The notes beneath the pieces were generated by a model that searched no databases, was not told where the DNA came from, and saw nothing but the letters and a program-made list of their open reading frames with translations. Below, in pieces: positions 51,009-61,251 of a DNA stretch of 64,000 nt. How positions within the stretch are numbered: the first letter of the stretch is position 1; every line of letters begins with the position of its first letter. This stretch comes from Pantoea trifolii (lineage in GTDB: Bacteria; Pseudomonadota; Gammaproteobacteria; Enterobacterales; Enterobacteriaceae): positions 1,674,001 through 1,738,000 of the forward strand of contig NZ_JANIET010000001.1 of assembly GCF_024506435.1 (NCBI RefSeq), written 5' to 3'. The position numbers and the translations under genes are program-made.

Positions 51009-51734
51009 ATGACACACACCCGCGCTTTACCTCTTGCTCTGATTCAACTCGAAGTCCCGCCGCCGCAGGTTGTGGCACAAATTGGTGAACAACCCCGCTG
51101 GTTTATCGACGCGCTGCAATTGCAGCCCGATGACTATGTGATTGTACGTCCGCATCTGGGTGATGATTTACCGGCCTTTGACCGCGTCAGCGGCGCGATC
51201 CTCAGTGGTTCGTGGGCGATGGTTACCGATCACGCCGACTGGAGCGAACGCACCGCCGCCTGGATTCGGGGCGCGCTGGAAGCGGATCTGCCGCTGCTTG
51301 GCGTCTGTTACGGACATCAATTGATGGCGTATGCGCTGGGTGGCAAAGTGGGCGATAACCCGCATGGCTGGGAGCGTGGACTGAAACCGCTGACGCGCAG
51401 CGCGCAGGCGCACAACGATCCGTGGCTGGCTGCGTTACCAGGCGAATTTCAGGCGTGGTTATCGCATCGGCAATCGGTGTTAACACCGCCGCAGCATGCG
51501 CAGGTGCTGGCGAGTTCGGCGCAGGATGACTGTCAGATTTTGCGTTATTCGCCGCAGGCGCTGTCGGTGCAGTTCCATCCGGAATTTACCCGCGACATTA
51601 TGAGCGCCTGTTTACCGGCGGGAGTGTGTGACGATGGTACGCAATTGGTGGGGGAAGATTGGTCGCGCGAACTGTTGCGCCGCTTCTGGCTGCAAACGCG
51701 GCCGCAGCCGCGCGCACAGGCTCAGGGCGCGTAG
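51009..51734 (+). CDS. Class I glutamine amidotransferase-like protein
   Basis: This is a 241-residue stand-alone GATase1 domain. The oxyanion strand SGAILSGSW, nucleophile GVCYGHQLMAYALGG (Cys about 97) and catalytic His/Glu (QFHPEFT) are complete. GuaA-like stand-alone members include gamma-glutamyl hydrolases such as PuuD-type enzymes and predicted GMP synthase-like proteins. The acceptor is unknown. The gene overlaps the convergent methyltransferase by 13 bases. Confidence 0.83.
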   Translation: MTHTRALPLALIQLEVPPPQVVAQIGEQPRWFIDALQLQPDDYVIVRPHLGDDLPAFDRVSGAILSGSWAMVTDHADWSERTAAWIRGALEADLPLLGVCYGHQLMAYALGGKVGDNPHGWERGLKPLTRSAQAHNDPWLAALPGEFQAWLSHRQSVLTPPQHAQVLASSAQDDCQILRYSPQALSVQFHPEFTRDIMSACLPAGVCDDGTQLVGEDWSRELLRRFWLQTRPQPRAQAQGA

Positions 51735-52285
51735 TTACGCGTGCAGCGATAAACCCACGCGGGTGGCATGTTTTTCAGCACCCGCTGGCGTTCCCAGGTG
51801 AAGTAGCGTGACAAATTTGGCTGAGTGAACGAGGTGTATTGAAACTGCACGAATACGCCGCGTGGACCCAGCGCATCATGCACCGCGCTGAGAATGTTGT
51901 CGCGCGTGGCGGGCGGCAATGACAGCAGCGGCAAGCCAGAGAAAATTACATCATATTCCCCCGCAAGATATTCCGCCGAGCAGGCGCGCACCTGCATACG
52001 CGCATCGGGCAATCCCCGCAGGCTTTTCACCAGTTCCGGGCTGATTTCGAATACATCAAGCTGTGCTTGCGGTGACATACGCGACAGCACGTGGCGTGTG
52101 AGCACGCCGTCACCGGCGCCGAGTTCGGCGATACGCAGGCTGTTATCCCAATTCACCGCATCGCACATGGTGCGGCACAGCGCGGCGGAAGAGGGCGTGA
52201 TGCTGCCCATTTTGCGCGGGTTACGGATGAATTGCTGAACAAAGTTCGCTTTGGCGCGCATTAACGTCAGGGCTGAAGCCAACAT
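51722..52285 (-). CDS. Phospholipid N-methyltransferase-like SAM enzyme
   Basis: This is a 187-residue class I methyltransferase. FIRNPRKMGSITPSSAAL before the SAM motif IAELGAGDGVLTRHVL, then DVFEISPELVKSL and the FSGLPLLSLP segment, are typical of the PmtA-like COG3963 group. That group methylates phosphatidylethanolamine in rhizobia. The ATG has AGGAG 7 bases upstream; a longer frame upstream is unsupported. Whether it acts on phospholipids here is unproven. Confidence 0.78.
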   Translation of the reverse strand: MLASALTLMRAKANFVQQFIRNPRKMGSITPSSAALCRTMCDAVNWDNSLRIAELGAGDGVLTRHVLSRMSPQAQLDVFEISPELVKSLRGLPDARMQVRACSAEYLAGEYDVIFSGLPLLSLPPATRDNILSAVHDALGPRGVFVQFQYTSFTQPNLSRYFTWERQRVLKNMPPAWVYRCTRNYAP

Positions 52286-52522
52286 CTGTTTCTCCTGGTT
52301 AGTATCCTGCTTCATATTGACCACATATTTCGGCCATGTTCCGCTTTTTGCGGCATAACCGGGAAAACTCGGAATTATCTGTAGCGGCTTACGCACGCCA
52401 CATTTCCTTCGATGCGGTCACAGTTTCCCCTTCTACGATCTGACAGGCTGGCGTTGATCGCTCAATGTTAATAACAGGTTTCATAGTTGTTAATCGCCAC
52501 TCTGTCCGCAAGGAGAAACACC

Positions 52523-54043
52523 ATGCGTTACGCTGCCCCGGGAGAACAAGGTTCTCTCATTACTTTGCAATCGCGTTATGGCAACTTTATCAACGGCGAA
52601 TTTGTTGCGCCGGTGAACGGTAATTACTTCGTCAACACCTCACCGATTAATGCTTCCACCATTGGCGAGTTCCCACGCTCGGATCGTGCCGATATCGATA
52701 ACGCCGTGGCTGCCGCCCAGGCCGCTGCCGATGCGTGGGGCAAAACCTCACCGCAGGCGCGCTCGCTGGTGCTGCTGAAAATTGCCGACCGGCTGGAAGA
52801 GAATCTGGAATACATCGCGGTCAACGAAACCTGGGATAACGGCAAGCCGGTGCGTGAAACGCTGGCAGCGGATCTGCCGCTGGCGGTCGATCACTTCCGC
52901 TATTTCGCTGGTTGCGTGCGTGCGCAGGAAGGCACCGCTGCTGAAATCGATGAGTTCACCGCTGCCTATCATTTCCACGAACCGCTGGGTGTGGTCGGGC
53001 AAATTATTCCGTGGAACTTCCCGCTGCTGATGGCGGCATGGAAATTGGCACCGGCACTGGGCGCAGGCAACTGCGTGGTGCTGAAACCGGCCGAGCAAAC
53101 GCCGCTGTCGATTACGCTGTTTATGGAAGTGATCAAAGATCTGTTGCCGCCAGGCGTGATTAATGTGGTGCACGGCTACGGTAAAGAGGCGGGCGAAGCG
53201 CTGGCGTCACATTCGGGCATCGCCAAAATCGCCTTTACCGGTTCCACCGCCACCGGCGGCCATATTCTGGAGCTGGCGGCGAAAAGTCTGATTCCGTCCA
53301 CCGTTGAACTGGGCGGTAAATCGCCGAATATCTTCTTTGAAGACATCATGGATGCCGAAGAGAGTTTCATTGAGAAAGCGGCCGAAGGCGTGGTGCTGGG
53401 CTTCCTTAATCAGGGTGAAGTTTGTACCTGTCCGTCACGCGCGCTGGTGCAGGAATCAATCTTTGAGCCGTTTATGGCGGCGGTGATGAAGCGTATCAAA
53501 TCCATCAAACGTGGCGATCCGCTTGATACCGAAACCATGATTGGCGCGCAGGCGTCGCAGCAGCAGTTCGATAAAATTCTCTCCTATCTGGAGATTGCGC
53601 AGCAAGAGGGCGCGCAGGTGCTGCACGGCGGCGGCGTCGAGAAAGTGGGCGAGGAGTTGGCCAGCGGCTACTACATCCAGCCAACGCTGTTGAAAGGCGA
53701 TAACAGCATGCGCGTGTTCCAGGAAGAGATCTTTGGCCCGGTGGTTGGCGTGCTGACCTTCAAAGATGAAGCCGAAGCGCTGGCTATCGCCAATGACTCG
53801 ATTTACGGGCTTGGCGCCGGCGTCTGGACGCGCGATATCAACCGCGCCTATCGCATGGGCCGCGCGATCAAAGCCGGTCGCGTGTGGACCAACTGCTATC
53901 ATCTCTATCCGGCGCATGCGGCGTTTGGCGGCTATAAGAAGTCGGGGATTGGCCGCGAAACCCACAAAATGATGCTCGACCATTATCAGCAGACTAAAAA
54001 CCTACTGGTGAGCTACAGCACGCAACCGCTTGGTTTCTTCTAA
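52523..54043 (+). CDS. aldB: Aldehyde dehydrogenase, AldB type
   Basis: This 506-residue NAD(P)-dependent aldehyde dehydrogenase is strongly similar to E. coli AldB (512). The catalytic Cys is in [17 protein letters not shown] and the general base Glu in VTLELGGKSP-like [13 protein letters not shown]. Cofactor loops GFTGST-type [10 protein letters not shown] and PWNFPLL are present. It ends with [26 protein letters not shown] precedes the ATG. It oxidises acetaldehyde or similar aldehydes to acids. Confidence 0.92.
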   Translation: MRYAAPGEQGSLITLQSRYGNFINGEFVAPVNGNYFVNTSPINASTIGEFPRSDRADIDNAVAAAQAAADAWGKTSPQARSLVLLKIADRLEENLEYIAVNETWDNGKPVRETLAADLPLAVDHFRYFAGCVRAQEGTAAEIDEFTAAYHFHEPLGVVGQIIPWNFPLLMAAWKLAPALGAGNCVVLKPAEQTPLSITLFMEVIKDLLPPGVINVVHGYGKEAGEALASHSGIAKIAFTGSTATGGHILELAAKSLIPSTVELGGKSPNIFFEDIMDAEESFIEKAAEGVVLGFLNQGEVCTCPSRALVQESIFEPFMAAVMKRIKSIKRGDPLDTETMIGAQASQQQFDKILSYLEIAQQEGAQVLHGGGVEKVGEELASGYYIQPTLLKGDNSMRVFQEEIFGPVVGVLTFKDEAEALAIANDSIYGLGAGVWTRDINRAYRMGRAIKAGRVWTNCYHLYPAHAAFGGYKKSGIGRETHKMMLDHYQQTKNLLVSYSTQPLGFF

Positions 54044-54079
54044 TGATAAAAGGCAGCGGAGTGATCCGCTGCCTTATCA
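54043..54079 (+). terminator. Hairpin after aldB-type gene
   Basis: The stem GGCAGCGGA/TCCGCTGCC with a GTGA loop is extended by outer TGATAA/TTATCA pairing. The T tract is short. Confidence 0.6.
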
Positions 54080-54215
54080 TCACTTCGTCATCTTACGGCC
54101 GCAGGATGACGCTATCGCCAGAAGCTTCTGATGGAAGTGGCATCTTTAAGCCAGGTCTTGTGTGTTTAAAGGATGCGATTGGGCAGAATAGCCCACCTAT
54201 TTTCAAGGAGAACCC

Positions 54216-54428
54216 ATGAACACGTTGTATAACTACCTGGAACAGCATGACGAGATGCTGGACGGAGTGGAGCAAAATATTATTACCGTTAACCTACCTG
54301 GACGTCAGGCGGTGTATGTGATTGGTCAGAACGATGCTGACCTGCTGCTGGAAGTGAAAGCACGCGAAATCGCCACGGCGCAGCGGATGGAAACATTGCG
54401 TCAGCTGGAGAGCCAATTCCGTTTTTAA
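54216..54428 (+). CDS. Small hypothetical protein
   Basis: This is a 70-residue soluble protein with an acidic N-terminal helix (NYLEQHDEMLDGVEQN), a short beta part (RQAVYVIGQND) and a C-terminal helix (REIATAQRMETLRQLESQ). CAAGGAG is 8 bases before the ATG, and its own terminator follows. I do not recognise the family. Confidence 0.65.
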   Translation: MNTLYNYLEQHDEMLDGVEQNIITVNLPGRQAVYVIGQNDADLLLEVKAREIATAQRMETLRQLESQFRF

Positions 54429-54476
54429 CTTTTCTGCTTTGCCTCATTTAATGATCAATTCGTCAGAAATATCGCA

Positions 54477-54512
54477 ATAAAAAAGCCGCTATCACGCGAT
54501 AACGGCTTTTTT
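54477..54512. terminator. Bidirectional terminator before fumarase
   Basis: A-rich AAAAAAGCCG-TATC / GATA-CGGCTTTTTT forms a hairpin with one mismatch. It lies between the small hypothetical gene and the convergent fumarase. Confidence 0.75.
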
Positions 54513-54534
54513 GCGTTGCGTTGCGATGCGTAGA

Positions 54535-56178
54535 TTACTTCACGCAGGCGGCACAGTTGTTATGAATCTGCTGGAAGAAGTCGTTGCCTTTGTCATCCAC
54601 CAGAATGAACGCCGGGAAGTTCTCCACTTCAATTTTCCAGATCGCTTCCATGCCGAGTTCGGCATACTCCACGCATTCCAGACTCTTAATACTCTGCTGT
54701 GCCAGCACCGCTGCCGGGCCGCCGATGCTGCCCAGGTAGAAGCCGCCGTGTTTATGACACGCATCGGTAACCTGCTTGCTGCGGTTGCCCTTCGCCAGCA
54801 TCACCATGCTGCCGCCGTTGGCCTGCAGCAGATCAACATAGGAATCCATACGACCTGCGGTAGTTGGGCCGAGTGAACCGGAGGCATAACCTTCTGGCGT
54901 CTTCGCCGGACCTGCGTAATAGACCGGATGATCTTTGATGTACTGCGGCAAACCTTCGCCGTTATCAATGCGCTCTTTCAGCTTGGCGTGCGCAATATCA
55001 CGCGCCACGATGATGGTGCCGTTCAGTGACAAGCGAGTTGAGACCGGATAAGCCGACAGCAGCGCCAGGATCTCGCTCATTGGCTGGTTCAGATCGACAT
55101 GCACCACTTCGCCTTCGCCCTGCTGACGCAGTTCTTCAGGAATGTAGCGGCCCGGATTGTCTTCCATCTTCTCAATCCAGATACCTTCGCGGTTGATCTT
55201 AGCTTTGATGTTACGGTCCGCAGAGCAAGATACGCCCATACCTACCGGGCAGGATGCGCCATGACGCGGCAGGCGCACCACGCGGATATCGTGCGCAAAG
55301 TATTTACCGCCAAACTGCGCGCCGAGGCCCAGCTCCTGCGAGGCTTTCAGCAGTTCTTCTTCCAGCTGAATGTCACGGAAAGCCTGACCGTGTTCATTAC
55401 CTTCGGTCGGCAGCGAATCGTAATAGTGGGTTGAGGCCAGTTTGACCGTTTTTAGCGTGGCTTCTGCTGAAGTACCGCCAATCACAAACGCGATGTGGTA
55501 GGGCGGGCACGCTGCAGTACCCAGCGACATCATCTTATCGACCAGATAATTCTTCAACTTGGCTGGCGTAATCAGCGCTTTGGTTTCCTGATACAGATAG
55601 GTTTTATTGGCGGAGCCGCCACCTTTGGCAATGCACAGGAATTTGTATTCGTCGCCATCAACGCTGTACAGGTCGATCTGCGCCGGCAGATTGGTGCCGG
55701 TATTCACCTCTTTATACATATCCAGCGCAGCATTCTGTGAATAGCGCAGGTTATCTTCAATAAAGGTGTTATAGACGCCTTGCGACAGCGCCGCTTCATC
55801 GCCGCCGCCGGTCCAGACGCGCTGGCCTTTTTTGCCCATGATGATAGCGGTGCCGGTATCCTGACAGGTTGGCAGCACGCCTTTGGCGGCGATTTCAGAG
55901 TTGCGCAGGAATTGCAGGGCAACGTATTTGTCGTTCTTGCTGGCTTCGTCGTCGGCAAGAATTGACGCGACCTGCGCCTGATGCGAGGCGCGCAGCATGA
56001 AGGAAGCATCGTGGAATGCCTGCTTCGCCAGCAGCGTCAGCGCTTTGGGATCGACTTTCAGGACTTCTTCGCCATCGAAGTTGGCCACCGAGACGTAATC
56101 CGTGCTCAGCAGGTAGTATTCGGTATCATCTTTGGCGAGAGGAAAGGGATTCTGATAATAGAAGGGTTTGTTCGACAT
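54535..56178 (-). CDS. fumA: Class I fumarate hydratase (FumA/FumB type)
   Basis: This 547-residue [4Fe-4S] fumarase (E. coli FumA 548) interconverts malate and fumarate. The three cluster cysteines are in [10 protein letters not shown] (about 105), [10 protein letters not shown] and [10 protein letters not shown]. Oxygen-labile class I enzymes serve under reducing conditions. It follows the dicarboxylate carrier gene on the same strand, so imported malate can be dehydrated to fumarate for the reductase encoded across the divergent region. FumA and FumB cannot be told apart by sequence alone; context favours an anaerobic FumB-like role. Confidence 0.93.
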   Translation of the reverse strand: MSNKPFYYQNPFPLAKDDTEYYLLSTDYVSVANFDGEEVLKVDPKALTLLAKQAFHDASFMLRASHQAQVASILADDEASKNDKYVALQFLRNSEIAAKGVLPTCQDTGTAIIMGKKGQRVWTGGGDEAALSQGVYNTFIEDNLRYSQNAALDMYKEVNTGTNLPAQIDLYSVDGDEYKFLCIAKGGGSANKTYLYQETKALITPAKLKNYLVDKMMSLGTAACPPYHIAFVIGGTSAEATLKTVKLASTHYYDSLPTEGNEHGQAFRDIQLEEELLKASQELGLGAQFGGKYFAHDIRVVRLPRHGASCPVGMGVSCSADRNIKAKINREGIWIEKMEDNPGRYIPEELRQQGEGEVVHVDLNQPMSEILALLSAYPVSTRLSLNGTIIVARDIAHAKLKERIDNGEGLPQYIKDHPVYYAGPAKTPEGYASGSLGPTTAGRMDSYVDLLQANGGSMVMLAKGNRSKQVTDACHKHGGFYLGSIGGPAAVLAQQSIKSLECVEYAELGMEAIWKIEVENFPAFILVDDKGNDFFQQIHNNCAACVK

Positions 56179-56252
56179 GTTGGCTCACTTAGCTTCGTGT
56201 TACCCGCCAGCATGACGGGCAACAAATTAGGCAGTCTGTTATTCGATTTTCT

Positions 56253-56285
56253 CTCGCCAGCCCTCCGCAGGGGCTGACTGGCGAG
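56253..56285 (-). other. Hairpin between carrier and fumarase genes
   Basis: CTCGCCAG/CTGGCGAG arms with an inner CCCT/AGGG pair lie in the 164-base gap. No T tract follows in the minus direction, so it is more likely an mRNA-stability or attenuating hairpin than a full terminator. Confidence 0.5.
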
Positions 56286-56342
56286 CATCATAACATTTTC
56301 ACGGTAATGCGCGGCTCCGTTTTTAACATCGAAGCAACATCA

Positions 56343-57857
56343 TCAGAACATCATCACCATCCATGGATAGGCGACAACCATCAGAAGAACCAGGAACAGC
56401 GCGCCGAAGATGGTGCCCAGGCGCCAGTAATCTTTGGTTGGCAGATAGCCGCTACCGTAATAAATCGGGCTTGGGCCGGTGCCGTACGGGGTGATAATGC
56501 CCATCACACCCAGAGAAACACACATCATTAAGCAGAATACCGGCATGTTGATGCCCGGGATTGAGGCGGCGATAGTCAGCATGGCTGGCAGCAGCGCGGT
56601 GGTGTGCGCGGTGGTACTGGCGAACAGGTAATGCAGCAGGTAGAAGGCGATTAACAGCACCACGGCAGAAACCTGAGGATCGTAACCGTGCAGCAGCATC
56701 GCGCCCTCTTTACCCAGCCAGGCGATGAAGCCGACGCGCGCTAAACCATCTGCCAGCGCGACCAGTGTGGCGAACCAGGCGAAAGTGTTCCATGCGGCTT
56801 TATTGCTGGTGATGTCATTCCAGTTCAGTACACCGGTCCACAACATCAGCACGATGACTAACAGCGCGGCCATTGCCGGTTCAATCCAGGCGGTGGCAAA
56901 GATCCACATCATCAGCGCCGCAACCACAAAGCCCAGCAGCAGGATTTCATTACGTTTCAATTTACCGAGTTTTGCCAGCTCAGCAGTGGCCCAGCGCGGC
57001 ACTTCGTCATTCACCTTCACTTCTGGCGGATAGAGCCAGTAAGCCAGCAGCGGCATGGTGAGAATCAGCAGCACGCCGAGCGGCAGGAAGGCGAGGAACC
57101 ACATGCCCCATGAAATTTCAAAGCCCACCACGCTTTTTACCAGCGCCAGCGCCAGCAGGTTCGGTGCCAGAGCTGAAAGGAACATTGAACTGGTGATACA
57201 GGCGGCGGTGATGGCGACCCACATCAGGTAAGAACCAATCTTACGCGCGCTTGGGTCGTTGGGTTTTGAACCGTACAGCGGCGGCAGGTTAGCAATGATT
57301 GGATAGATGGTACCGCCACTGCGCGCGGTGTTGGATGGCGTAAACGGTGCCAGCAACAGGTCAGCGAAGGTAATGGCGTAACCCAGCGTCAGGCTGCGAC
57401 GGCCAAGATACTTCACCAGAATCAGCGCCAGGCGACGACCGAACTGAGTTTTATCGTAGCCGGCGGCAAACATAAAGGCACCGAAGATCAGCCAGACCGT
57501 GGAGTTGCCGAAGCCGCTTACCGCCCATTTGAACGACTGCGCAGCGGTTTTGAACTTGGGATCCGCCAGTTCTGCCGGGCTAAACAGCACCCACTGGCTG
57601 AACAGCGCAATCACCACCACGCCGGTTAAACCGATAACGGCGCCCGGCAGCGGTTCGAAAATCAGTCCCACAATAACCCCGACAAAAATGGCGAAGAAGT
57701 GCCATGCGTAAGGTTCCAATCCCGCAGGAGTCGGCACCAGCAGCAACAGCACAGCCACAATAATTGGCAGGCACAACATTATCAGGCGGTTCTTTTTCTT
57801 CCCTGGTGCCGCGGGAGGCGCAGTAAGGGATTCACTCTGGGTTGTTTGTGTGTTCAT
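56343..57857 (-). CDS. DASS-family dicarboxylate/tricarboxylate carrier (TtdT/CitT type)
   Basis: This 504-residue membrane protein of the divalent anion:Na+ symporter/antiporter family has twelve or more helices. The two conserved Ser-Asn-Thr-type hairpins are visible (TPSNTARSGGTIYP and FASTTAHTTALLP). The C-terminal TPYGTGPSPIYYGSGYLP is typical of the TtdT, CitT and YflS group, which exchanges tartrate, citrate or malate for succinate. Neighbours suggest fumarate/malate uptake coupled to succinate export. Confidence 0.9.
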   Translation of the reverse strand: MNTQTTQSESLTAPPAAPGKKKNRLIMLCLPIIVAVLLLLVPTPAGLEPYAWHFFAIFVGVIVGLIFEPLPGAVIGLTGVVVIALFSQWVLFSPAELADPKFKTAAQSFKWAVSGFGNSTVWLIFGAFMFAAGYDKTQFGRRLALILVKYLGRRSLTLGYAITFADLLLAPFTPSNTARSGGTIYPIIANLPPLYGSKPNDPSARKIGSYLMWVAITAACITSSMFLSALAPNLLALALVKSVVGFEISWGMWFLAFLPLGVLLILTMPLLAYWLYPPEVKVNDEVPRWATAELAKLGKLKRNEILLLGFVVAALMMWIFATAWIEPAMAALLVIVLMLWTGVLNWNDITSNKAAWNTFAWFATLVALADGLARVGFIAWLGKEGAMLLHGYDPQVSAVVLLIAFYLLHYLFASTTAHTTALLPAMLTIAASIPGINMPVFCLMMCVSLGVMGIITPYGTGPSPIYYGSGYLPTKDYWRLGTIFGALFLVLLMVVAYPWMVMMF

Positions 57858-57953
57858 AGTTTTGTCTGCAAGTTATGGAGAATGCGTATATACGCCCCGA
57901 ACCAAGCTGGTTTTTTTAGTTGCAAAACTCTTTTAACAGATTAGTCGTGACAT

Positions 57954-57970
57954 TTAAAACTGAGTTTTAA
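57954..57970. promoter_or_regulatory. Palindrome TTAAAACT-G-AGTTTTAA
   Basis: This is a perfect 17-base palindrome with a central G, about 100 bases upstream of the carrier gene. It is a candidate binding site for DcuR, whose known sites are A/T-rich; this assignment is inference. Confidence 0.45.
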
Positions 57971-58048
57971 TAAATCGCTATTAGCAAAATTCGATGCGCG
58001 AATTATCTATTGGATGTGCCTATGATGCGATTAATTAAAATATCTATT

Positions 58049-58062
58049 TTGATCCAGATCAA
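58049..58062. promoter_or_regulatory. Perfect FNR box
   Basis: TTGAT-CCAG-ATCAA matches the FNR consensus at all ten defined positions. It lies about 190 bases from the carrier start and 400 from the reductase start. Confidence 0.8.
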
Positions 58063-58236
58063 TAAAATTTATTCGTGGTTTTTTTGCTTTAAGCATTCAT
58101 GCCTTAATAAACGAACCATTAGGTGAAAATTAACTGTGTGAGGTGAATAAAACGGCACAAATCAAGCAAAAAACAGAGAAAGGAGACGATTTATCTTTAT
58201 GATAAGGCTGGATTTGTTTTAAATGTAAGGAAAAAG

Positions 58237-58250
58237 TTGATTTTTGTCAA
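58237..58250. promoter_or_regulatory. Second FNR-like box
   Basis: TTGAT-TTTT-GTCAA matches FNR at nine of ten positions. It lies 212 bases upstream of the reductase start and about 57 bases upstream of a TATTAT -10 candidate, the range of class I activation. Confidence 0.6.
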
Positions 58251-58462
58251 GTCTTGGTTAAAACTTAGCTCAGCGCAACTTTCAGCAATGAGTATCAAAT
58301 ATTATTTCCATGCTTAAAACTTATATAACTAACGAATAAGGTTATGTAAGTAAATAAAATGGTATATTTACGCCATGAAATCGGACCACTCAAATAATTA
58401 TAAATTTCTCCGAACCGCCAAAGAATTGAATACAAAGTTTCTTAATTCTGGAGTTGCTCATC

Positions 58463-61243
58463 ATGAATACGCTCACCCCGATTCTTAATCCGCTTACGCT
58501 ACCGAAAGGTGCGGTCCTCAAAAACCGATTGGTTATGGCGCCGATGACCACCTGTACCGGTTATTACGATGGCGGTGTTACCAGTGACCTTGTCGAATAT
58601 TATCGCGTGCGTGCCGGCAGCATCGGTACCGTCATTGTAGAGTGCTGCTTTATTGATAACCGTGGACCTGCATTCCCAGGTGCGCTCGGTATCGACAGCG
58701 ACAATAAAATCCCCGGTCTGGCGAAAATTGCCCACGCCATCAAATCGCAAGGCTCCAAAGCGGTTCTGCAGATCTATCACGGCGGCCGCATGGTGGAACC
58801 GGCGCTGATCGGCGGTAAAACCCCGGTCGCACCAAGCGCCATCGCCGCACCGCGTGACGGTGCTACCAAACCTCAGGCGCTGACCGCAGAAGAAGTGGAT
58901 GTGATGATCACCAAGTTTGGCGATGCGGTGAACCGTGCGATCAAAGCCGGCTTTGACGGCGTGGAGATCCACGGCGCCAACACTTATCTGATCCAGCAGT
59001 TCTACTCACCAAACTCCAACCAGCGCGACGACAAATGGGGCGGCAGCCGCGACAATCGCGCGCGTTTCCCACTGGAAGTGCTGGAAATCACCCACAAGAT
59101 GGCGGACCGCTTTGCTGCGGCAGACTTCATCATCGGTTATCGCTTCTCACCGGAAGAATTGGAAGTGCCGGGCATCCGCTGGGACGACACGCTTTATCTG
59201 CTGGAGAAACTGGCGGAACGCGGTCTCGATTACGTGCACTTCTCGGTGGGACAGCTGCTGCGTCCGTCGATTGTCGATACCCAAGACCCAACGCCGCTGA
59301 TCACCAAATACCTGGCGCAACGCTCACCTAACCTGGCGAAAGTGCCGGTGATTGGCGTTGGCGGCATCGTCAATAAAGAAGATGCCGAGAACGCGCTGGA
59401 GCACGGTTTCGATTTAGTAGCAGTCGGTAAAGCCTGCATCGCTTATCCGGACTGGACCGATCGCGTCATCAAAAATCAGCACATGGAGCTGTATATCGAC
59501 AGCACCAAGCGCGAAGAGTTGACCATTCCTGAACCGCTGTGGCGCTTCTCGCTGGTGGACGCGATGATCCGTGACACCAGCGATACCGGCCGTAAATACA
59601 AAGCGGGCGTCTATCAGGCGAAAGTGGAAGCCGAAGCGCTGAAGCTGAAAATCAACGTCACGCTCGACACCGACCGTATCACCGATATCTCGCTGGTGCC
59701 GGATCCAAGCCTCGACGTCGACTTCACCAGCACCTTCGAAAGCCTGCGTGAACGCATTCTGGTGGCGAACAGCCCGCACGTGGATGCCATCACTGGCGCT
59801 ACTACGCAGAGTGAAGCGCTGAAAAAAGCGGTATCGCGTGCCATGACCACCTCAAGCAAAGAGTATGTGATTGATGAGGGCGGTAACCCGAACGCACCGG
59901 TCAATTACGATGTGGTGGTGGTGGGCACCGGCGGCGCCGGTCTGGCGGCGGCGATTCAGGCGCATGACGATGGCGCACGCGTGGTGATCATCGAGAAGAT
60001 GCCAACCATCGGCGGTAACACCATCAAAGCCTCGGTCGGCATGAACGCGGCAGAAACCCGTTATCAGAAGCTGAAAGGCATCGAAGACAGCAAAGAGCTG
60101 TTCTACGAAGAGACGCTGAAAGGCGGCAAATTCAAAAACAATCCGGTGCTGCTGCGCGAGTTTGTTGAGCAGGCGCCCGAAGCGATTGAGTGGCTGGCAG
60201 CGAAAGAGATCGAGCTGTGCGATATCACCATCACCGGCGGCATGAGCATCGACCGTACGCACCGTCCGGAAGATCGTTCTGCAGTCGGCGGCTTCCTGAT
60301 CAGCGGCCTGGTGAAAAACGTTAACCAGCGCAATATCGAAGTGCTGCTGGAAACCTCGGTAGCGGAAATTCTGGTGGAAAACGGCGCGGTCACCGGCGTG
60401 AAAGTGGTGGATGAGTACAACGACAGCCGCATTATCAATGCCAAAAGCGTGATTGTGGCGACTGGCGGCTTCAGTGCCAACCGCGAAATGGTGGTGAAAT
60501 ACCGCCCTGAGCTGGACGGTTTTGTTACCACCAACCACAAAGGCGCCACCGGCAGCGGCATCGCCATGCTGCAACACATCGGTGCGGATACCGTGGATAT
60601 GGGCGAAATCCAGATTCACCCAACGGTTGAGCAAACCACCTCGTACCTGATTTCCGAAGCGATGCGCGGCGGCGGGGCGATTCTGGTGAGCCAGGCGGGC
60701 AAGCGTTTCTACAACGAAATGGAAACCCGCGACAAAGTGTCCGCTGAAATCATCGCACTGCCAGAGAAGAGTGCGTGGATCGTGTTTGACGAGCAGGTAC
60801 GCGCCAACAACAAAGCGGCTGACGAATACATCGCCAAAGGTTTTGTCATCAGCGCGCCAACGCCACACGAGCTGGCGGTGAAACTCAACATGGATCAGGA
60901 AGCGCTGCAAACCACGCTGGGTCGTTACAACGAGTTTGTGGCGAAGCAGGATGACGAAGACTTTGGTCGTAAAACCGCGCTGCGTCACCCGCTGAATAAA
61001 GGTCCGTACTTTGCGATTCGTATCGCACCGGGCGTGCACCACACCATGGGTGGCGTGACCATCAACACCGATACTGCGGTGCTGGATGCGCAGAAAGCGG
61101 TGATTCCTGGCGCATGGGGGGCGGGTGAAGTGGTCGGCGGCATCCACGGCGCCAACCGCATCGGCGGTAACGCGGTGGCCGACATCATCATCTTCGGTAT
61201 CAAAGCCGGTCATAACGCGGCTAAACTGGCGTTAGGACACTAA
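58463..61243 (+). CDS. Soluble NADH:fumarate reductase, OYE-FMN_bind-FAD three-domain fusion
   Basis: This is a 926-residue cytoplasmic protein with no signal peptide. Residues 1-345 form an old-yellow-enzyme-like NADH:flavin domain (VMAPMTTCTG, GVEIHGANTYLIQQFYSP). Residues about 370-455 form an FMN_bind domain whose flavinylation motif DAITGAT places FMN on T447. Residues about 478-920 form a fumarate-reductase FAD domain (VVVVGTGGAGLAAA, HHTMGGVTIN, GEVVGGIHGANRIGGN). This architecture is that of the soluble NADH:fumarate oxidoreductase described in Klebsiella. GGAG lies 9 bases before the ATG. Electrons would pass NADH to FMN to FAD to fumarate, making succinate and regenerating NAD+. apbE follows. 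Confidence 0.9.
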   Translation: MNTLTPILNPLTLPKGAVLKNRLVMAPMTTCTGYYDGGVTSDLVEYYRVRAGSIGTVIVECCFIDNRGPAFPGALGIDSDNKIPGLAKIAHAIKSQGSKAVLQIYHGGRMVEPALIGGKTPVAPSAIAAPRDGATKPQALTAEEVDVMITKFGDAVNRAIKAGFDGVEIHGANTYLIQQFYSPNSNQRDDKWGGSRDNRARFPLEVLEITHKMADRFAAADFIIGYRFSPEELEVPGIRWDDTLYLLEKLAERGLDYVHFSVGQLLRPSIVDTQDPTPLITKYLAQRSPNLAKVPVIGVGGIVNKEDAENALEHGFDLVAVGKACIAYPDWTDRVIKNQHMELYIDSTKREELTIPEPLWRFSLVDAMIRDTSDTGRKYKAGVYQAKVEAEALKLKINVTLDTDRITDISLVPDPSLDVDFTSTFESLRERILVANSPHVDAITGATTQSEALKKAVSRAMTTSSKEYVIDEGGNPNAPVNYDVVVVGTGGAGLAAAIQAHDDGARVVIIEKMPTIGGNTIKASVGMNAAETRYQKLKGIEDSKELFYEETLKGGKFKNNPVLLREFVEQAPEAIEWLAAKEIELCDITITGGMSIDRTHRPEDRSAVGGFLISGLVKNVNQRNIEVLLETSVAEILVENGAVTGVKVVDEYNDSRIINAKSVIVATGGFSANREMVVKYRPELDGFVTTNHKGATGSGIAMLQHIGADTVDMGEIQIHPTVEQTTSYLISEAMRGGGAILVSQAGKRFYNEMETRDKVSAEIIALPEKSAWIVFDEQVRANNKAADEYIAKGFVISAPTPHELAVKLNMDQEALQTTLGRYNEFVAKQDDEDFGRKTALRHPLNKGPYFAIRIAPGVHHTMGGVTINTDTAVLDAQKAVIPGAWGAGEVVGGIHGANRIGGNAVADIIIFGIKAGHNAAKLALGH

Positions 61244-61251
61244 GCTGTAAA

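Larger units (their letters stand above)
57858..58462. promoter_or_regulatory. AT-rich divergent control region (605 bp)
   Basis: This region is much richer in A/T than the flanking genes and contains no ORF I can support. It holds one perfect and one near-perfect FNR box, a perfect TTAAAACT/AGTTTTAA palindrome and further TTAAAACTTA copies at 58258 and 58314. TATTAT at 58300-58305 is a plausible -10 for the reductase gene. Confidence 0.7.

Noticed and set aside
59852..61213. 453-codon open frame antisense to the fumarate reductase gene
   Set aside because: It is a by-product of the codon bias of the sense gene. The translation is rich in His, Arg and Val with no domain-like pattern or ribosome site.
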